Source: Paucibacter sp. KBW04 (GTDB lineage: Bacteria > Pseudomonadota > Gammaproteobacteria > Burkholderiales > Burkholderiaceae_C). Taken from it: DNA of 64,000 nt. The first letter of the stretch is position 1, and the number at the start of each line of letters is the position of its first letter. Of the stretch, positions 55,420-64,000 are shown piece after piece. The position numbers and the translations under genes were made by a program. Below the pieces are notes generated by a model. It made no database searches. It saw nothing but the letters and a program-made list of their open reading frames with translations, and was not told the DNA's origin. The stretch spans positions 695,987-759,986 of the forward strand of contig NZ_QAJN01000001.1 of NCBI RefSeq assembly GCF_003852425.1, in the 5' to 3' direction.

Positions 55420-57129
55420 TTAGCCTTGGTTGTCCAGCTTGGCGCGCAGCAGGGCGCCCAGGCTGGTCGTGCCGGCGCTTTCGCGCTCGGCAGTAGCGCT
55501 CAGGCGCTGCATGGCTTCTTGGTTGTCGGCGTTGTCCTTGGCCTTGATCGACAGCTGAATATTGCGGGTCTTGCGATCCACATTCACGATCAGGGCGGAG
55601 ACTTCGTCGCCTTCCTTCAGCACATTGCGAGCGTCTTCGACGCGGTCGCGGCTGATTTCCGAAGCGCGCAGATAGCCCAGCACTTCGTCGGCCAGTTCGA
55701 TCTCGGCGCCACGGGCGTCAACAGTCTTGACCTTGCCGGTCACCGTCATGCCGCGGTCATTGACCGTGGTGTAGGTGGTGAAGGGGTCGCTGTCCAGCTG
55801 CTTGATGCCCAGGGAGATGCGCTCGCGCTCAACGTCCACGGCCAGCACCAGGGCTTCGACTTCTTGGCCCTTCTTGAAGTTGCGCACGGCAGCTTCGCCG
55901 GTTTCGTTCCACGACAGGTCAGACAGGTGCACCAGGCCGTCGATGCCTTGAGCCAGGCCAACGAACACGCCGAAGTCGGTGATCGACTTGACGGGGCCCT
56001 TGACGCGGTCGCCGCGCTTGACGGTTTCAGCGAAATCTTCCCAAGGATTGGCCTTGCACTGCTTCATGCCCAGGGAGATGCGACGCTTGTCTTCGTCGAT
56101 TTCCAGGACCATGACTTCGACTTCGTCGCCCAGGGTGACCAGCTTGGAAGGAGCAACGTTCTTGTTGGTCCAGTCCATTTCGGACACGTGCACCAGACCT
56201 TCGATGCCGGGTTCGATCTCAACGAATGCGCCGTAGTCAGCGATGTTGGTGATCTTGCCGAACAGGCGGGTGCTGGTGGGGTAACGACGAGCAACGCCGA
56301 ACCAAGGATCGTCGCCCAGCTGCTTCAGACCCAGCGAAACGCGGTTCTTCTCAGCATCGAACTTCAGGATCTTGGCGGTCAGTTCCTGACCAACCGTGAC
56401 CACTTCGCTCGGGTGACGGACACGGCGCCATGCCATGTCGGTGATGTGCAGCAGGCCGTCGATGCCGCCCAGGTCCACGAAGGCACCGTATTCGGTGATG
56501 TTCTTGACCACGCCTTGAACGATGGCGCCTTCGGCCAGCGTTTCCAGCAGCTTGGCGCGCTCTTCGCCCATCGAAGCTTCAACCACAGCACGACGCGACA
56601 ACACGACGTTGTTGCGCTTGCGGTCCAGCTTGATGACCTTGAACTCCATGGTCTTGCCTTCGTACGGGCTCATGTCCTTGACCGGACGGGTGTCCAGCAG
56701 GGAACCCGGCAGGAAGGCGCGGATGCCGTTGACCAGCACGGTCAGGCCGCCCTTGACCTTGCCCGACACGGTACCGGTCACGAAGTCGCCCGACTCCAGT
56801 GCGGTTTCCAGCGACAGCCACGAGGCCAGACGCTTGGCCTTGTCGCGCGACAGGATGGTGTCGCCGTAGCCGTTTTCGATGGCGTCAATCGCCACGGAAA
56901 CGAAGTCGCCGATTTGAACTTCCAGTTCGCCCTGGTCGTTCTTGAATTCTTCGATTGGCACGTAGGCTTCAGACTTGAGGCCGGCGTTCACAACCACAAA
57001 GCTGTGCTCAACGCGCACGACTTCGGCCGAGATCACTTCACCGGCGCGCAGGTCGGAGCGCTGCAGCGACTCCTCGAACATGGCGGCAAAAGAGTCGGGA
57101 GCGAAGGCTGCGGTTTGGGTTTGGGACAT
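55420..57129 (-). CDS. rpsA: 30S ribosomal protein S1
   Basis: Start at ATG 57127-57129 with AGGAAACC upstream gives 569 residues, close to the 557 of E. coli. Six S1/OB-fold repeats are visible, for instance [63 protein letters not shown] and [31 protein letters not shown]. The protein binds mRNA at the 30S subunit and is essential for initiation on structured messages. The open frame continues 54 codons upstream, but that is not typical of S1. Confidence 0.97.
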   Translation of the reverse strand: MSQTQTAAFAPDSFAAMFEESLQRSDLRAGEVISAEVVRVEHSFVVVNAGLKSEAYVPIEEFKNDQGELEVQIGDFVSVAIDAIENGYGDTILSRDKAKRLASWLSLETALESGDFVTGTVSGKVKGGLTVLVNGIRAFLPGSLLDTRPVKDMSPYEGKTMEFKVIKLDRKRNNVVLSRRAVVEASMGEERAKLLETLAEGAIVQGVVKNITEYGAFVDLGGIDGLLHITDMAWRRVRHPSEVVTVGQELTAKILKFDAEKNRVSLGLKQLGDDPWFGVARRYPTSTRLFGKITNIADYGAFVEIEPGIEGLVHVSEMDWTNKNVAPSKLVTLGDEVEVMVLEIDEDKRRISLGMKQCKANPWEDFAETVKRGDRVKGPVKSITDFGVFVGLAQGIDGLVHLSDLSWNETGEAAVRNFKKGQEVEALVLAVDVERERISLGIKQLDSDPFTTYTTVNDRGMTVTGKVKTVDARGAEIELADEVLGYLRASEISRDRVEDARNVLKEGDEVSALIVNVDRKTRNIQLSIKAKDNADNQEAMQRLSATAERESAGTTSLGALLRAKLDNQG

Positions 57130-57287
57130 GAGGTTTCCTGGACCTGCTGCAACAAGCGTTTGTTCGCAGGCGGTGGGTGCAAGGCGCGGGAGCGCTTTGC
57201 GGGTTAGGTTGTTGACAGCGCCCGGGCGGAGAGCCTGGGCGACGTTTTTGGGCTTTGGATGATCTCCTGGGCCCGGCCTTGCAACGC

Positions 57288-59375
57288 TCAACGCTGAGCG
57301 CCAAAAGGCCTGGTTTCAGCCCACCAAGACAACACCAAATTCACTGATTGCTCAATGGTTTGGGCCGAGTTGTCGAGCATCCGCGCATCTTGCGCAGGGT
57401 GTAGGGGCGATGCCGCGCGGCTCTTATCCCGCGCGTCACGCGCCTCCAAATCTTGACGCAAGCTCACGATATTAGCCGAAATCCCCTTGGAAATCAATTG
57501 CTTATGGCGCCGCTCGGCCCGCGTTGCCGCGCTGGCCGTGAGGAAAACCTTGAGCTCGGCATCGGGAAATACATCGGTGCCCATATCGCGCCCATCGGCC
57601 ACCAGGCCGGGCAGGCGGCGGAAATTGAGCTGCAATTGATTGAGCGCGGCGCGCACCGGCGGGTGGGCCGCCACCTGGGAGGCCATCAAGCCGGTGGCCT
57701 CGCGGCGCAGGTCCTCGCTGATGTCTTCTTCGTCCAGCCAGACATGGCCGTTCTTGAAGCTCAGATTGAGTTGGGCAGCCACGGCGGCCACGGCCTCGCC
57801 GTCGTCCAGATCAACCTCGCCTCGGTGGGCCGCCAGGGCGCAGGCGCGGTAGAGCGAGCCGGAGTCCAGGATCACATAGCCCAGGGCATGGGCGATCTGG
57901 TCCGCCAGCGTGCCCTTGCCGGAGGCGGTGGGGCCGTCGATGGTGATGACGGGGATGTCTTCGCGGCGCGCCTCCACCACCTCGAACAGGGTTTCGAAAT
58001 AGTCGGGGAAGGTCTTGGCCACGCATTGCGGGTCCAGGATGCGCACCGGCACGGCGGTGTCGGCGGGTTGCGTGTCGCTGCGGCTGGCTTGCGGATCGGG
58101 GTGGTTTTTGATGCGCTGGGGCGAGCGATCACTCAGCAACCCGTTGAAGGCGGCCAGCGAGAAGCACATGGCCATGCGATGGTCGTCATAGGTGTGAATG
58201 CTGGCGGCCTGCCAGGCGCGCAGGGGCTGCACGCGCAGCCAGTCCGGGCCTTCCTCGACTTCGGCGCCTAGCTTGCGCAGTTCGGTGCACATGGCGCTGA
58301 TGCGATCGGTTTCCTTGACTCGCCAGCTGGCGATATTTCGCAGCGTCGTGGGGCCGTCGGCGTACAAGCCCATCACGGCCAGGGTCATGGCGGCGTCGGG
58401 AATGTGGTTGCAGTCCAGATCGATGCCACGCAGCGGCCAGGCGCCGCGCCGTACTTCCAGCCAGTTCGGGCCGGTTTCGACCAAGGCGCCCATGGCCTGC
58501 GCGGCCTCGACAAAGCGCACATCGCCCTGCAAGCTGGTCTGCCCCACGCCCTCGATGCGCAGCGCCTCATCGCTGGCCGCGATGGCGCCCAAAGCGATGA
58601 AGTAGGAGGCCGAGGAGGCGTCGCCCTCCACATGCAGATCACCGGGTGAGCGATAGCTTGAGCCCGCAGGGATGGTGAAGCGCTGCCAGCCCTCGCGCTG
58701 CACTTGGATGCCAAAGCGCTCCAGCAGGGCCAGGGTGATGTGGATATAGGGCTTGGAGATCAGCTCGCCGATGACTTCGATCACCACATCCTGATTCTCA
58801 GCCACCAGGGGCAGGGCCAGCAGCAAGGCGGTGAGGAATTGGCTGGAGACATCGCCGCGCACCTTGACCGGCTGACCCAGTTTGAGCGTGGAGGGGCCCT
58901 TGAGCTTGAGCGGCGGATAGCCCTCCTGGCCCAGGCAGTCAATCTCGCAGCCCAGTAGGCGCAGGGAGTCCACCAGGTCGCCGATCGGGCGCTCGTGCAT
59001 GCGCGGCACGCCGCTCAACTCGAATTCACCGCCTTGGCTGGCGGCCAGCAAGGCCAGTGCGGCTGTCAGCGGCCGCATGGCGGTGCCGGCATTGCCGAGG
59101 AAAAGCTGAGCCTGACGGGTTTGGAATTGCCCACCAACGCCGGTGACATGCAGCACGCCAGCGTGGTCGGTCTTGAGCTGGCAGCCCAGGGTCTTGAGCG
59201 AGGCCAGCATCACGGCCGTGTCATCGGAGTCCAGCAAATCGTGGACGGCTGTCGTTCCCTCGGAGAGGCCGGCCAGCAGCAGCACCCGATTGGAGATGCT
59301 TTTGGAGCCCGGCAGGCGCACCGTGCCAGCGGCGCTGCGCAAGGGGGGGAGGTCGAGGAAGGGAATCTTGAACAT
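57288..59375 (-). CDS. aroA-cmk: Fused EPSP synthase and cytidylate kinase
   Basis: The 695-residue protein joins EPSP synthase (about 1-450) and CMP kinase (about 475-695). EPSPS motifs are [23 protein letters not shown] (class I type), SWRVKETDR and YDDHRMAM; the kinase P-loop is [10 protein letters not shown]. The last EPSPS strand is interrupted after AAFNG by roughly 30 polar residues ([20 protein letters not shown]...) before [20 protein letters not shown] 59375 is chosen from the usual MFKIPFLDL start; an in-frame TTG 12 bp upstream is possible. Such fusions occur in other Burkholderiales. It links shikimate and pyrimidine nucleotide metabolism only by co-production. Confidence 0.93.
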   Translation of the reverse strand: MFKIPFLDLPPLRSAAGTVRLPGSKSISNRVLLLAGLSEGTTAVHDLLDSDDTAVMLASLKTLGCQLKTDHAGVLHVTGVGGQFQTRQAQLFLGNAGTAMRPLTAALALLAASQGGEFELSGVPRMHERPIGDLVDSLRLLGCEIDCLGQEGYPPLKLKGPSTLKLGQPVKVRGDVSSQFLTALLLALPLVAENQDVVIEVIGELISKPYIHITLALLERFGIQVQREGWQRFTIPAGSSYRSPGDLHVEGDASSASYFIALGAIAASDEALRIEGVGQTSLQGDVRFVEAAQAMGALVETGPNWLEVRRGAWPLRGIDLDCNHIPDAAMTLAVMGLYADGPTTLRNIASWRVKETDRISAMCTELRKLGAEVEEGPDWLRVQPLRAWQAASIHTYDDHRMAMCFSLAAFNGLLSDRSPQRIKNHPDPQASRSDTQPADTAVPVRILDPQCVAKTFPDYFETLFEVVEARREDIPVITIDGPTASGKGTLADQIAHALGYVILDSGSLYRACALAAHRGEVDLDDGEAVAAVAAQLNLSFKNGHVWLDEEDISEDLRREATGLMASQVAAHPPVRAALNQLQLNFRRLPGLVADGRDMGTDVFPDAELKVFLTASAATRAERRHKQLISKGISANIVSLRQDLEARDARDKSRAASPLHPAQDARMLDNSAQTIEQSVNLVLSWWAETRPFGAQR

Positions 59376-59450
59376 GGGGGAGGGCAATTCAGTAAAGATG
59401 CGGCCGAGGCACAGGCCTGGCGCCGCAAGAGGAGCAGGGCAGTGCCTGGC

Positions 59451-60347
59451 TTACTTGGCTTGGCGAGGCGTGCCGATTTGACCCATCTGCCCCATCTGCC
59501 ACTGGCCGCGGGCATCGGAGATCAGGCGGATGCGTGCCTCCAGGGCGGCGGCATCGTCGGATTTGAGCAGGGTCTCCAGCGCGTCCAGGGTCTGGCGAAA
59601 TCGTTGCGACTGCACCAAGACCTCGGCCTTGTTGGCCATCAGAATATCGCGCCAGACAGCCGGGTCGCCGGCCGCGATGCGGGTGAAGTCGCGAAAGCCG
59701 GGGCCGGCCAGGCTGAGGAAGTCGCGCCCGGCGGGCTGAGTCGCCACCGATTGGAAAAATGCGAAGGCCAAGAGATGGGGCAGATGGCTCACGGCGGCAA
59801 AAGCGGCATCGTGATTCTTGGGCGACATCTTCAGCACTTGCGCGCCCAGATTGGCCCAGACATCGGTGGCGCGTTGCACGGCCTGGGCCGAGGTTTCGGC
59901 CAGGGGGGTCAGGATAACGGTGCGGCCTTGGTAAAGGCTGGCGTCGGCGTGCTGGACGCCACCAGTTTCTTTGCCCGCGATAGGGTGGGCCGGCACAAAG
60001 CTGGGCAGGCGATCGCCCAAGGCTCGGCGAGCCGCGTCCACCACATCACATTTGGTGGAGCCCACATCCATCAGCAGCACCTGCGGGCCGACCAGATGGC
60101 GAATGGCCTTCAGCGTCGATTCGGTGGCGGACACCGGCACGGCCAGCAAGACGATGTCGGAGCCGGAGACGGCCAGCAGGGCCGAGTCGGCCGCCACATC
60201 GATGACGCCCATGCGCCTGGCGGCCTCGGTGGTGGAGGGCGATTTGCTATAGCCCACCACATGCTTGACCAGGCCGGCCTTCTTCATCGCCAGGGCGAAA
60301 GATCCGCCCATCAGGCCGCAGCCGATCACGCCCAGTTGCTTGAACAT
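59451..60347 (-). CDS. tyrA: Prephenate dehydrogenase
   Basis: The 298-residue NAD-dependent enzyme of tyrosine synthesis has the Rossmann start LGVIGCGLMGGSFALAMKKAG, the VGSTK motif and the catalytic His in PAHPIAGKETGG. It has no fused chorismate mutase or ACT domain, so it is the monofunctional form. It lies 15 bp after pheA in the same operon. Confidence 0.93.
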   Translation of the reverse strand: MFKQLGVIGCGLMGGSFALAMKKAGLVKHVVGYSKSPSTTEAARRMGVIDVAADSALLAVSGSDIVLLAVPVSATESTLKAIRHLVGPQVLLMDVGSTKCDVVDAARRALGDRLPSFVPAHPIAGKETGGVQHADASLYQGRTVILTPLAETSAQAVQRATDVWANLGAQVLKMSPKNHDAAFAAVSHLPHLLAFAFFQSVATQPAGRDFLSLAGPGFRDFTRIAAGDPAVWRDILMANKAEVLVQSQRFRQTLDALETLLKSDDAAALEARIRLISDARGQWQMGQMGQIGTPRQAK

Positions 60348-60362
60348 AAGCTGATTCCGTCC

Positions 60363-61481
60363 TCAAGCTTTCAGGGGGTAGGCGCCGATGATTTTGAAGA
60401 AGGCGCACAACTCGCGCAGTTCGGCCAGGGCTGCCGCCACATGGGGCTGCGAGGGGTGGCCGTCCAGATCGATGTAGAAATAGTAATCCCATTGGCCGGT
60501 ACGGGCGGGGCGTGATTCCAGTCGCGTCATCGAGACGCCATGCGTCTTCAGCGGCACCAGCAAATCATGCATGGCGCCGGGGCGATTCGGCACCGAGACG
60601 ATCAGGCTGGTGCAGTCGCGGCCCGAGGCCGGCGGCGTGGCCATGGTCTGGGGCAGGGTGATGACGGCAAAACGGGTGCGGTTATAGGCCTCGTCCTGCA
60701 CCGCATGGGCCACGATGTGCAGACCGAACAAGGTGGAGGCGCGCTCGCTGGCGATGGCAGCCCAGGCCGGATTGCTGGCCGCCAGGCGGGCACCCTCGGC
60801 ATTGCTGGAGACGGCGCGGCGCTCGGCGTCCGGCAGATGTTTGTTGAGCCAGTTTTGGCATTGGGCCAGCGCCTGTGGATGGGCCAGCACCGCTTCGATG
60901 CCTTGCAAGGAATTCTCTTTCCGCATCAGGTTGTGGCGGATCAAGAGGCTGACCTCGCCCACCACATGGGTGGGGGTGTGCAAAAACAGATCCAGCGAGC
61001 GGGTCACCACCCCCTCGGTCATATTCTCGACGCCCACCACGCCGTATTGGGCGCTGCCGCTGGCGGTGGCGTGGAAGACCTCGTCAAAGCTGGCGCAGTA
61101 GATCAGGTCCGCCGCGCCGCCAAAGTACTCGATCGCGGCCTGCTCACAGAAAGTACCCACCGGGCCCAGCACGGCCACGCGCTGGGGCGACTCAAGAGCC
61201 AAGCAGGCCGACATGATCTCGCGCCAGATGGCGGCCACATGCTCGGCCTTGAGCGGGCCGGGGTTGGCGGTCTTGATCTTCTCGATCACCTGGGCCACGC
61301 GGTCGGGGCGGAAGAAGGGCGTGCCTTCGCGGCGCTTGACCTCACCCACCTGCTCGGCCACATGGGCGCGGCGATTCAAGAGATCCAGCAATTGCTGGTC
61401 CAGCGCGTCGATTTGATCGCGCAAGCCCAAAAGTTCCGGTGCCGCCGCAGGGGCGGGCGTGCCGGCCGGGATGTCAGCCAT
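60363..61481 (-). CDS. pheA: Bifunctional chorismate mutase / prephenate dehydratase (P-protein)
   Basis: With ATG 61479-61481 the protein has 372 residues. An AroQ chorismate mutase domain ([37 protein letters not shown]) is followed by the dehydratase domain ([34 protein letters not shown], and the TRF of the active site) and a C-terminal ACT domain for phenylalanine feedback ([36 protein letters not shown]). The start overlaps the serC stop by 8 bp, implying coupling. An upstream in-frame TTG is less likely. Confidence 0.95.
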   Translation of the reverse strand: MADIPAGTPAPAAAPELLGLRDQIDALDQQLLDLLNRRAHVAEQVGEVKRREGTPFFRPDRVAQVIEKIKTANPGPLKAEHVAAIWREIMSACLALESPQRVAVLGPVGTFCEQAAIEYFGGAADLIYCASFDEVFHATASGSAQYGVVGVENMTEGVVTRSLDLFLHTPTHVVGEVSLLIRHNLMRKENSLQGIEAVLAHPQALAQCQNWLNKHLPDAERRAVSSNAEGARLAASNPAWAAIASERASTLFGLHIVAHAVQDEAYNRTRFAVITLPQTMATPPASGRDCTSLIVSVPNRPGAMHDLLVPLKTHGVSMTRLESRPARTGQWDYYFYIDLDGHPSQPHVAAALAELRELCAFFKIIGAYPLKA

Positions 61482-62595
61482 ATTGAGCCTCAAAGTCCTT
61501 CAAGTACGCCACCAGGGCTTGCACGCCCTCCAGTGGCATCGCGTTATAGATCGATGCACGCATGCCGCCCACCGACTTGTGGCCTTTGAGTTGCAGCAGA
61601 TTGCGCGCCTTCGCTCCATCCAGGAAGGCACTCGTGAGTTGCGGCGTGTTGTACTCGCCGCGCAGATAAAAGGGGATGTTCATGCGCGAGCGGGCATTGG
61701 CCGCGACGCGGTTTTCAAACAGATTCGAAGCGTCCAGCGCGCCGTAGAGCAGCTGGGCCTTGTCGATATTTCGCTGCTCGATGGCGGCCACGCCGGTCTT
61801 GCCGGCATAGCTGAAGCGCTTGAGCCACTGAAACACCAGGCCGGCCACATAAATAGAGAAAGTGGGCGGGGTGTTGTACATGGACTGAGCAGCCGCCACG
61901 GTCTTGTAGTCAAAGGCCGAGGGGCAGATGGGCAGGGCATGGCCCAGCAAATCGTCGCGCACGAACACCAGGGTCAGGCCGGCGGGGCCGATGTTTTTTT
62001 GCGCGCCGCCAAAAGCCAGGCCCACCTTGGACCAGTCGATGCTGCGCGAGAGCTGGTGCGACGAGCAGTCGATCACCAGCGGCGCCTGGCTGCCCAGGGC
62101 CTTCAGGTCGGGCAACTCGTGGAACTCGACGCCATCAATCGTTTCATTGCTGCAGACATGCACATAGGCAGCGTCGGCGCTGAGCTGCCAGCTCTCGGGC
62201 TTCGGCAACTCGGTGAATTTTGAGGCCGAGGCATCGGCCGCGATATTCACCGTGGCATAACGTTTAGCCTCGTCGGCGCTCTTCTTCGACCAGGAGCCGG
62301 TGACGATGGCGTCCACCTTGCCGCCGCGCGAGAGATTCATCGGCACGATGGCGTTCTCGGCCAGGCCGCCGCCCTGCATGAAGAGGATGCGGAAGTTGGC
62401 CGGCACCTGCAGCAGAGCACGCAAATCGCTCTCAGCCTCGGCGCAGATGCGGGTGAACTCGGGTCCGCGATGGCTCATTTCCATCACGCTCATGCCGCTG
62501 CCATGCCAGTCCAGCATCTCGGCAGCGACTTGATTCAGCACCTCTTCAGGCAGGGCCGCGGGGCCGGCGGAAAAATTGAAGGGGCGCTGAGTCAT
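61474..62595 (-). CDS. serC: Phosphoserine aminotransferase
   Basis: The 373-residue PLP enzyme of serine (and pyridoxal) synthesis starts [15 protein letters not shown]. The PLP lysine is in [14 protein letters not shown], and STW-type substrate contacts are seen at [27 protein letters not shown] is the family C-terminal block. The gene precedes pheA with overlap, the usual order in Burkholderiales. Confidence 0.95.
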   Translation of the reverse strand: MTQRPFNFSAGPAALPEEVLNQVAAEMLDWHGSGMSVMEMSHRGPEFTRICAEAESDLRALLQVPANFRILFMQGGGLAENAIVPMNLSRGGKVDAIVTGSWSKKSADEAKRYATVNIAADASASKFTELPKPESWQLSADAAYVHVCSNETIDGVEFHELPDLKALGSQAPLVIDCSSHQLSRSIDWSKVGLAFGGAQKNIGPAGLTLVFVRDDLLGHALPICPSAFDYKTVAAAQSMYNTPPTFSIYVAGLVFQWLKRFSYAGKTGVAAIEQRNIDKAQLLYGALDASNLFENRVAANARSRMNIPFYLRGEYNTPQLTSAFLDGAKARNLLQLKGHKSVGGMRASIYNAMPLEGVQALVAYLKDFEAQYG

Positions 62596-62701
62596 GGGCT
62601 GGCTGCTTGGCAGATTGGACGGGACTGAATATCGAGCCGCCTCGGTACGTCCGCACAGAGCCGACGCGTCGAGGCGGGTTTTGCGCGTGTTGCTGGCTCG
62701 C

Positions 62702-63298
62702 TTACTTCTTGGCGGGCTTGGCGGCCGGCGCCGAGGAGGCGGCCGGTGGCGCGATGCCCAGATGCTTGCCCACGCTTTGTTGCAGGGCTTTGAAGCGGGT
62801 TTCCAAGGTCGGTGCGGTTTCGGCCAACAGCTTGTCGCCCAGGGCTTTTTGCAACTCGCCGTTGATCTGGCCGAACTTTTTGTAGACCGGCGATTCCAGC
62901 CATGCCAGCAGCTGCTTCAGCTCCTCTTCGCTGAATCGCTCATCCAGCAAGGTGCCCACGGTGCCGGGGGCGATCTTGATGGCCTTGTCCTTGATCATCG
63001 GCGCGTTGTCGTCGACGAACTTTTTGATGTCGGCTTCGATGGCCTTGGCCGTGGCTTCGCGCTTCTCGGCAGGCACTTGCTGCAAGGCCGCACCGGCACC
63101 TTGCATCAGATTGCCCAGGGGCTGCTGCATCAGGCTGCGCGCCAACTGGTCATAGCTCTGCGATTGCAGGGCCAGCAGCTTGGCGATCATTTCCTTCTTG
63201 GCCGGGGTGGCGGTCGACGCTGCAGTCTGGGCAAAGCTCAGATTGGCGCAAAGCACCAGCGCGGCCGCGGCCAGAAATTTCATGGGCTTGGTGTTCAT
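62702..63298 (-). CDS. DUF2059-family exported protein
   Basis: A 198-residue protein with signal peptide ([20 protein letters not shown]). Its helical DUF2059 domain shows [55 protein letters not shown]. The C-terminus is Ala/Pro/Lys rich. DUF2059 function is unknown; location between gyrA and serC is common in this order. Its ATG directly abuts the gyrA stop. Confidence 0.85.
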   Translation of the reverse strand: MNTKPMKFLAAAALVLCANLSFAQTAASTATPAKKEMIAKLLALQSQSYDQLARSLMQQPLGNLMQGAGAALQQVPAEKREATAKAIEADIKKFVDDNAPMIKDKAIKIAPGTVGTLLDERFSEEELKQLLAWLESPVYKKFGQINGELQKALGDKLLAETAPTLETRFKALQQSVGKHLGIAPPAASSAPAAKPAKK

Positions 63299-64000
63299 TT
63301 ATTCCTTGGAGGTGTCGTCGCTGTCGCTGACGTTGTCGGTGCCAGCGGCTTGGTCGTCGCCCGTGGCTTCGGTACTGCTGTTCTCATTGGCGTCGTTCTC
63401 GACGATGCGCTGCAGGCCCGAGAGCTTGGAGCCATCATCCAGAGCGATCAGGGTCACGCCTTGGGTGGCGCGGCCCAGTTCACGGATCTCCGAGACACGG
63501 GTGCGAACCAGCACGCCACGGTCGGTGATCAGCATGATCTCGTCGTCCGCATGCACCAGGGTGGCAGCCACCACGCGACCATTGCGCTCGGTCTGCTGGA
63601 TGGCAATCATGCCCTTGGTGCCACGGCCGTGGCGGGTGTACTCGGTGATGGCGGTACGCTTGCCAAAGCCGTTTTCGGTGGCGGTCAAAACGCTTTGGTT
63701 TTCGTCTTCGGCCACCAGCATGGCGATCAGGCGCTGCTCGGGTTCCAGCATCATGCCGCGCACGCCGCGGGCGGTGCGGCCCATGGGGCGCACATCGTCC
63801 TCGTCAAAGCGCACGGCCTTGCCGCCATCGCTGAACAACATCACATCGTGCTTGCCATCGGTCAGGGCGGCGCCGATCAGGTGATCGCCTTCGTCCAGGT
63901 CAACCGAGATGATGCCGGCCTTGCGCGGATTGCTGAAGTCCTTCAGCGAGGTCTTCTTGACCGTGCCCATGGCGGTGGCCATGAAGATGAAGTGATCCTC
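63299..64000 (-). CDS. gyrA: DNA gyrase subunit A, C-terminal part (cut by window edge)
   Basis: The last 233 residues of GyrA are visible; the frame remains open to base 64000, so the 5' end lies beyond the window. Repeating beta-pinwheel blades are seen (LMFATAMGTVKK-like start HFIFMATAMGTVKK, VMLFSDGGKAVRFDEDDVRPMGRTARGVRGM, IMLITDRGVLVRTRVSEIRELGRATQGV). The C-terminus is an acidic, Ser/Thr/Asn-rich tail (ENDANENSSTEATGDDQAAG), as in many gyrases. The wraps bind and bend DNA for negative supercoiling. Confidence 0.96.
   Translation of the reverse strand, partial: EDHFIFMATAMGTVKKTSLKDFSNPRKAGIISVDLDEGDHLIGAALTDGKHDVMLFSDGGKAVRFDEDDVRPMGRTARGVRGMMLEPEQRLIAMLVAEDENQSVLTATENGFGKRTAITEYTRHGRGTKGMIAIQQTERNGRVVAATLVHADDEIMLITDRGVLVRTRVSEIRELGRATQGVTLIALDDGSKLSGLQRIVENDANENSSTEATGDDQAAGTDNVSDSDDTSKE

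Noticed and set aside
57288-59375. AroA-Cmk fusion as a novel bifunctional enzyme
   Set aside because: The same fusion is known in other Burkholderiales; only the inserted loop remains of interest.

Overview
The window reads as a chromosomal segment of a high-GC betaproteobacterium of the order Burkholderiales, probably near Roseateles/Pelomonas/Leptothrix-type genera. The main pointers are the gene order at the right end (gyrA, a DUF2059 gene, serC, pheA, tyrA, a fused aroA-cmk, rpsA, ihfB, lapA, lapB), the aroA-cmk fusion itself, and the abundance of Liv-type transporters and periplasmic redox enzymes. No insertion sequence, phage gene, CRISPR array, rRNA or tRNA was seen. The placement is inferred from synteny and composition, without any database search.

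Region 1 (1-8139, all minus strand) is a compact operon: substrate-binding protein, two LivG/LivF ATPases, LivH permease, a LivM permease fused at its C-terminus to a domain like the small subunit of N,N-dimethylformamidase (DMFase), the DMFase large subunit, and then a LuxR-like regulator cut by the window edge. The large subunit has Tyr400, Tyr441 and Glu523 at nearly the same spacing as the known 2-Tyr/1-carboxylate iron site of Paracoccus DMFase. The permease-enzyme fusion is the most striking object here: it would place a hydrolase on the inner face of its own importer.

Region 2 (8456-24126, plus strand) looks like an amine-oxidation and hydrophobic-substrate locus. It has an outer-membrane transporter of the phenol-degradation meta-pathway type, an aromatic amine dehydrogenase cluster (aauB, aauE, aauD, aauA, with the two TTQ tryptophans and the catalytic Asp at AADH spacing), two monohaem cytochromes c, a DUF1329/DUF1302/MMPL/YCF48 envelope cassette, an AraC regulator, an acyl/aryl-CoA ligase and an AcoR-like regulator that lacks the AAA+ domain. 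A large hybrid histidine kinase (24112-27042, minus) and an aldehyde dehydrogenase (27682-29190, plus) follow. Together they could take a primary amine to an aldehyde, an acid and a CoA thioester. A roughly 169-bp near-palindrome sits upstream of the aldehyde dehydrogenase.

Region 3 (29327-46034) is mixed: an OmpA-like protein, two small lipoproteins with lower GC, selD divergent from a four-gene PhnD/C/E/E-like ABC transporter that is probably a selenium oxyanion importer, a periplasmic cyclophilin-type isomerase, a Cache/GAF/HD-GYP signalling protein, dnaE, an HtrL/WlaTC-type protein and a patatin.

Region 4 (46072-54834) is an envelope polysaccharide region with five glycosyltransferases, an MsbA-type flippase and lapA/lapB. 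Region 5 (54916-64000, minus) is the conserved housekeeping block from ihfB through rpsA and the aromatic amino acid and serine genes to the 3' end of gyrA, which runs off the window.
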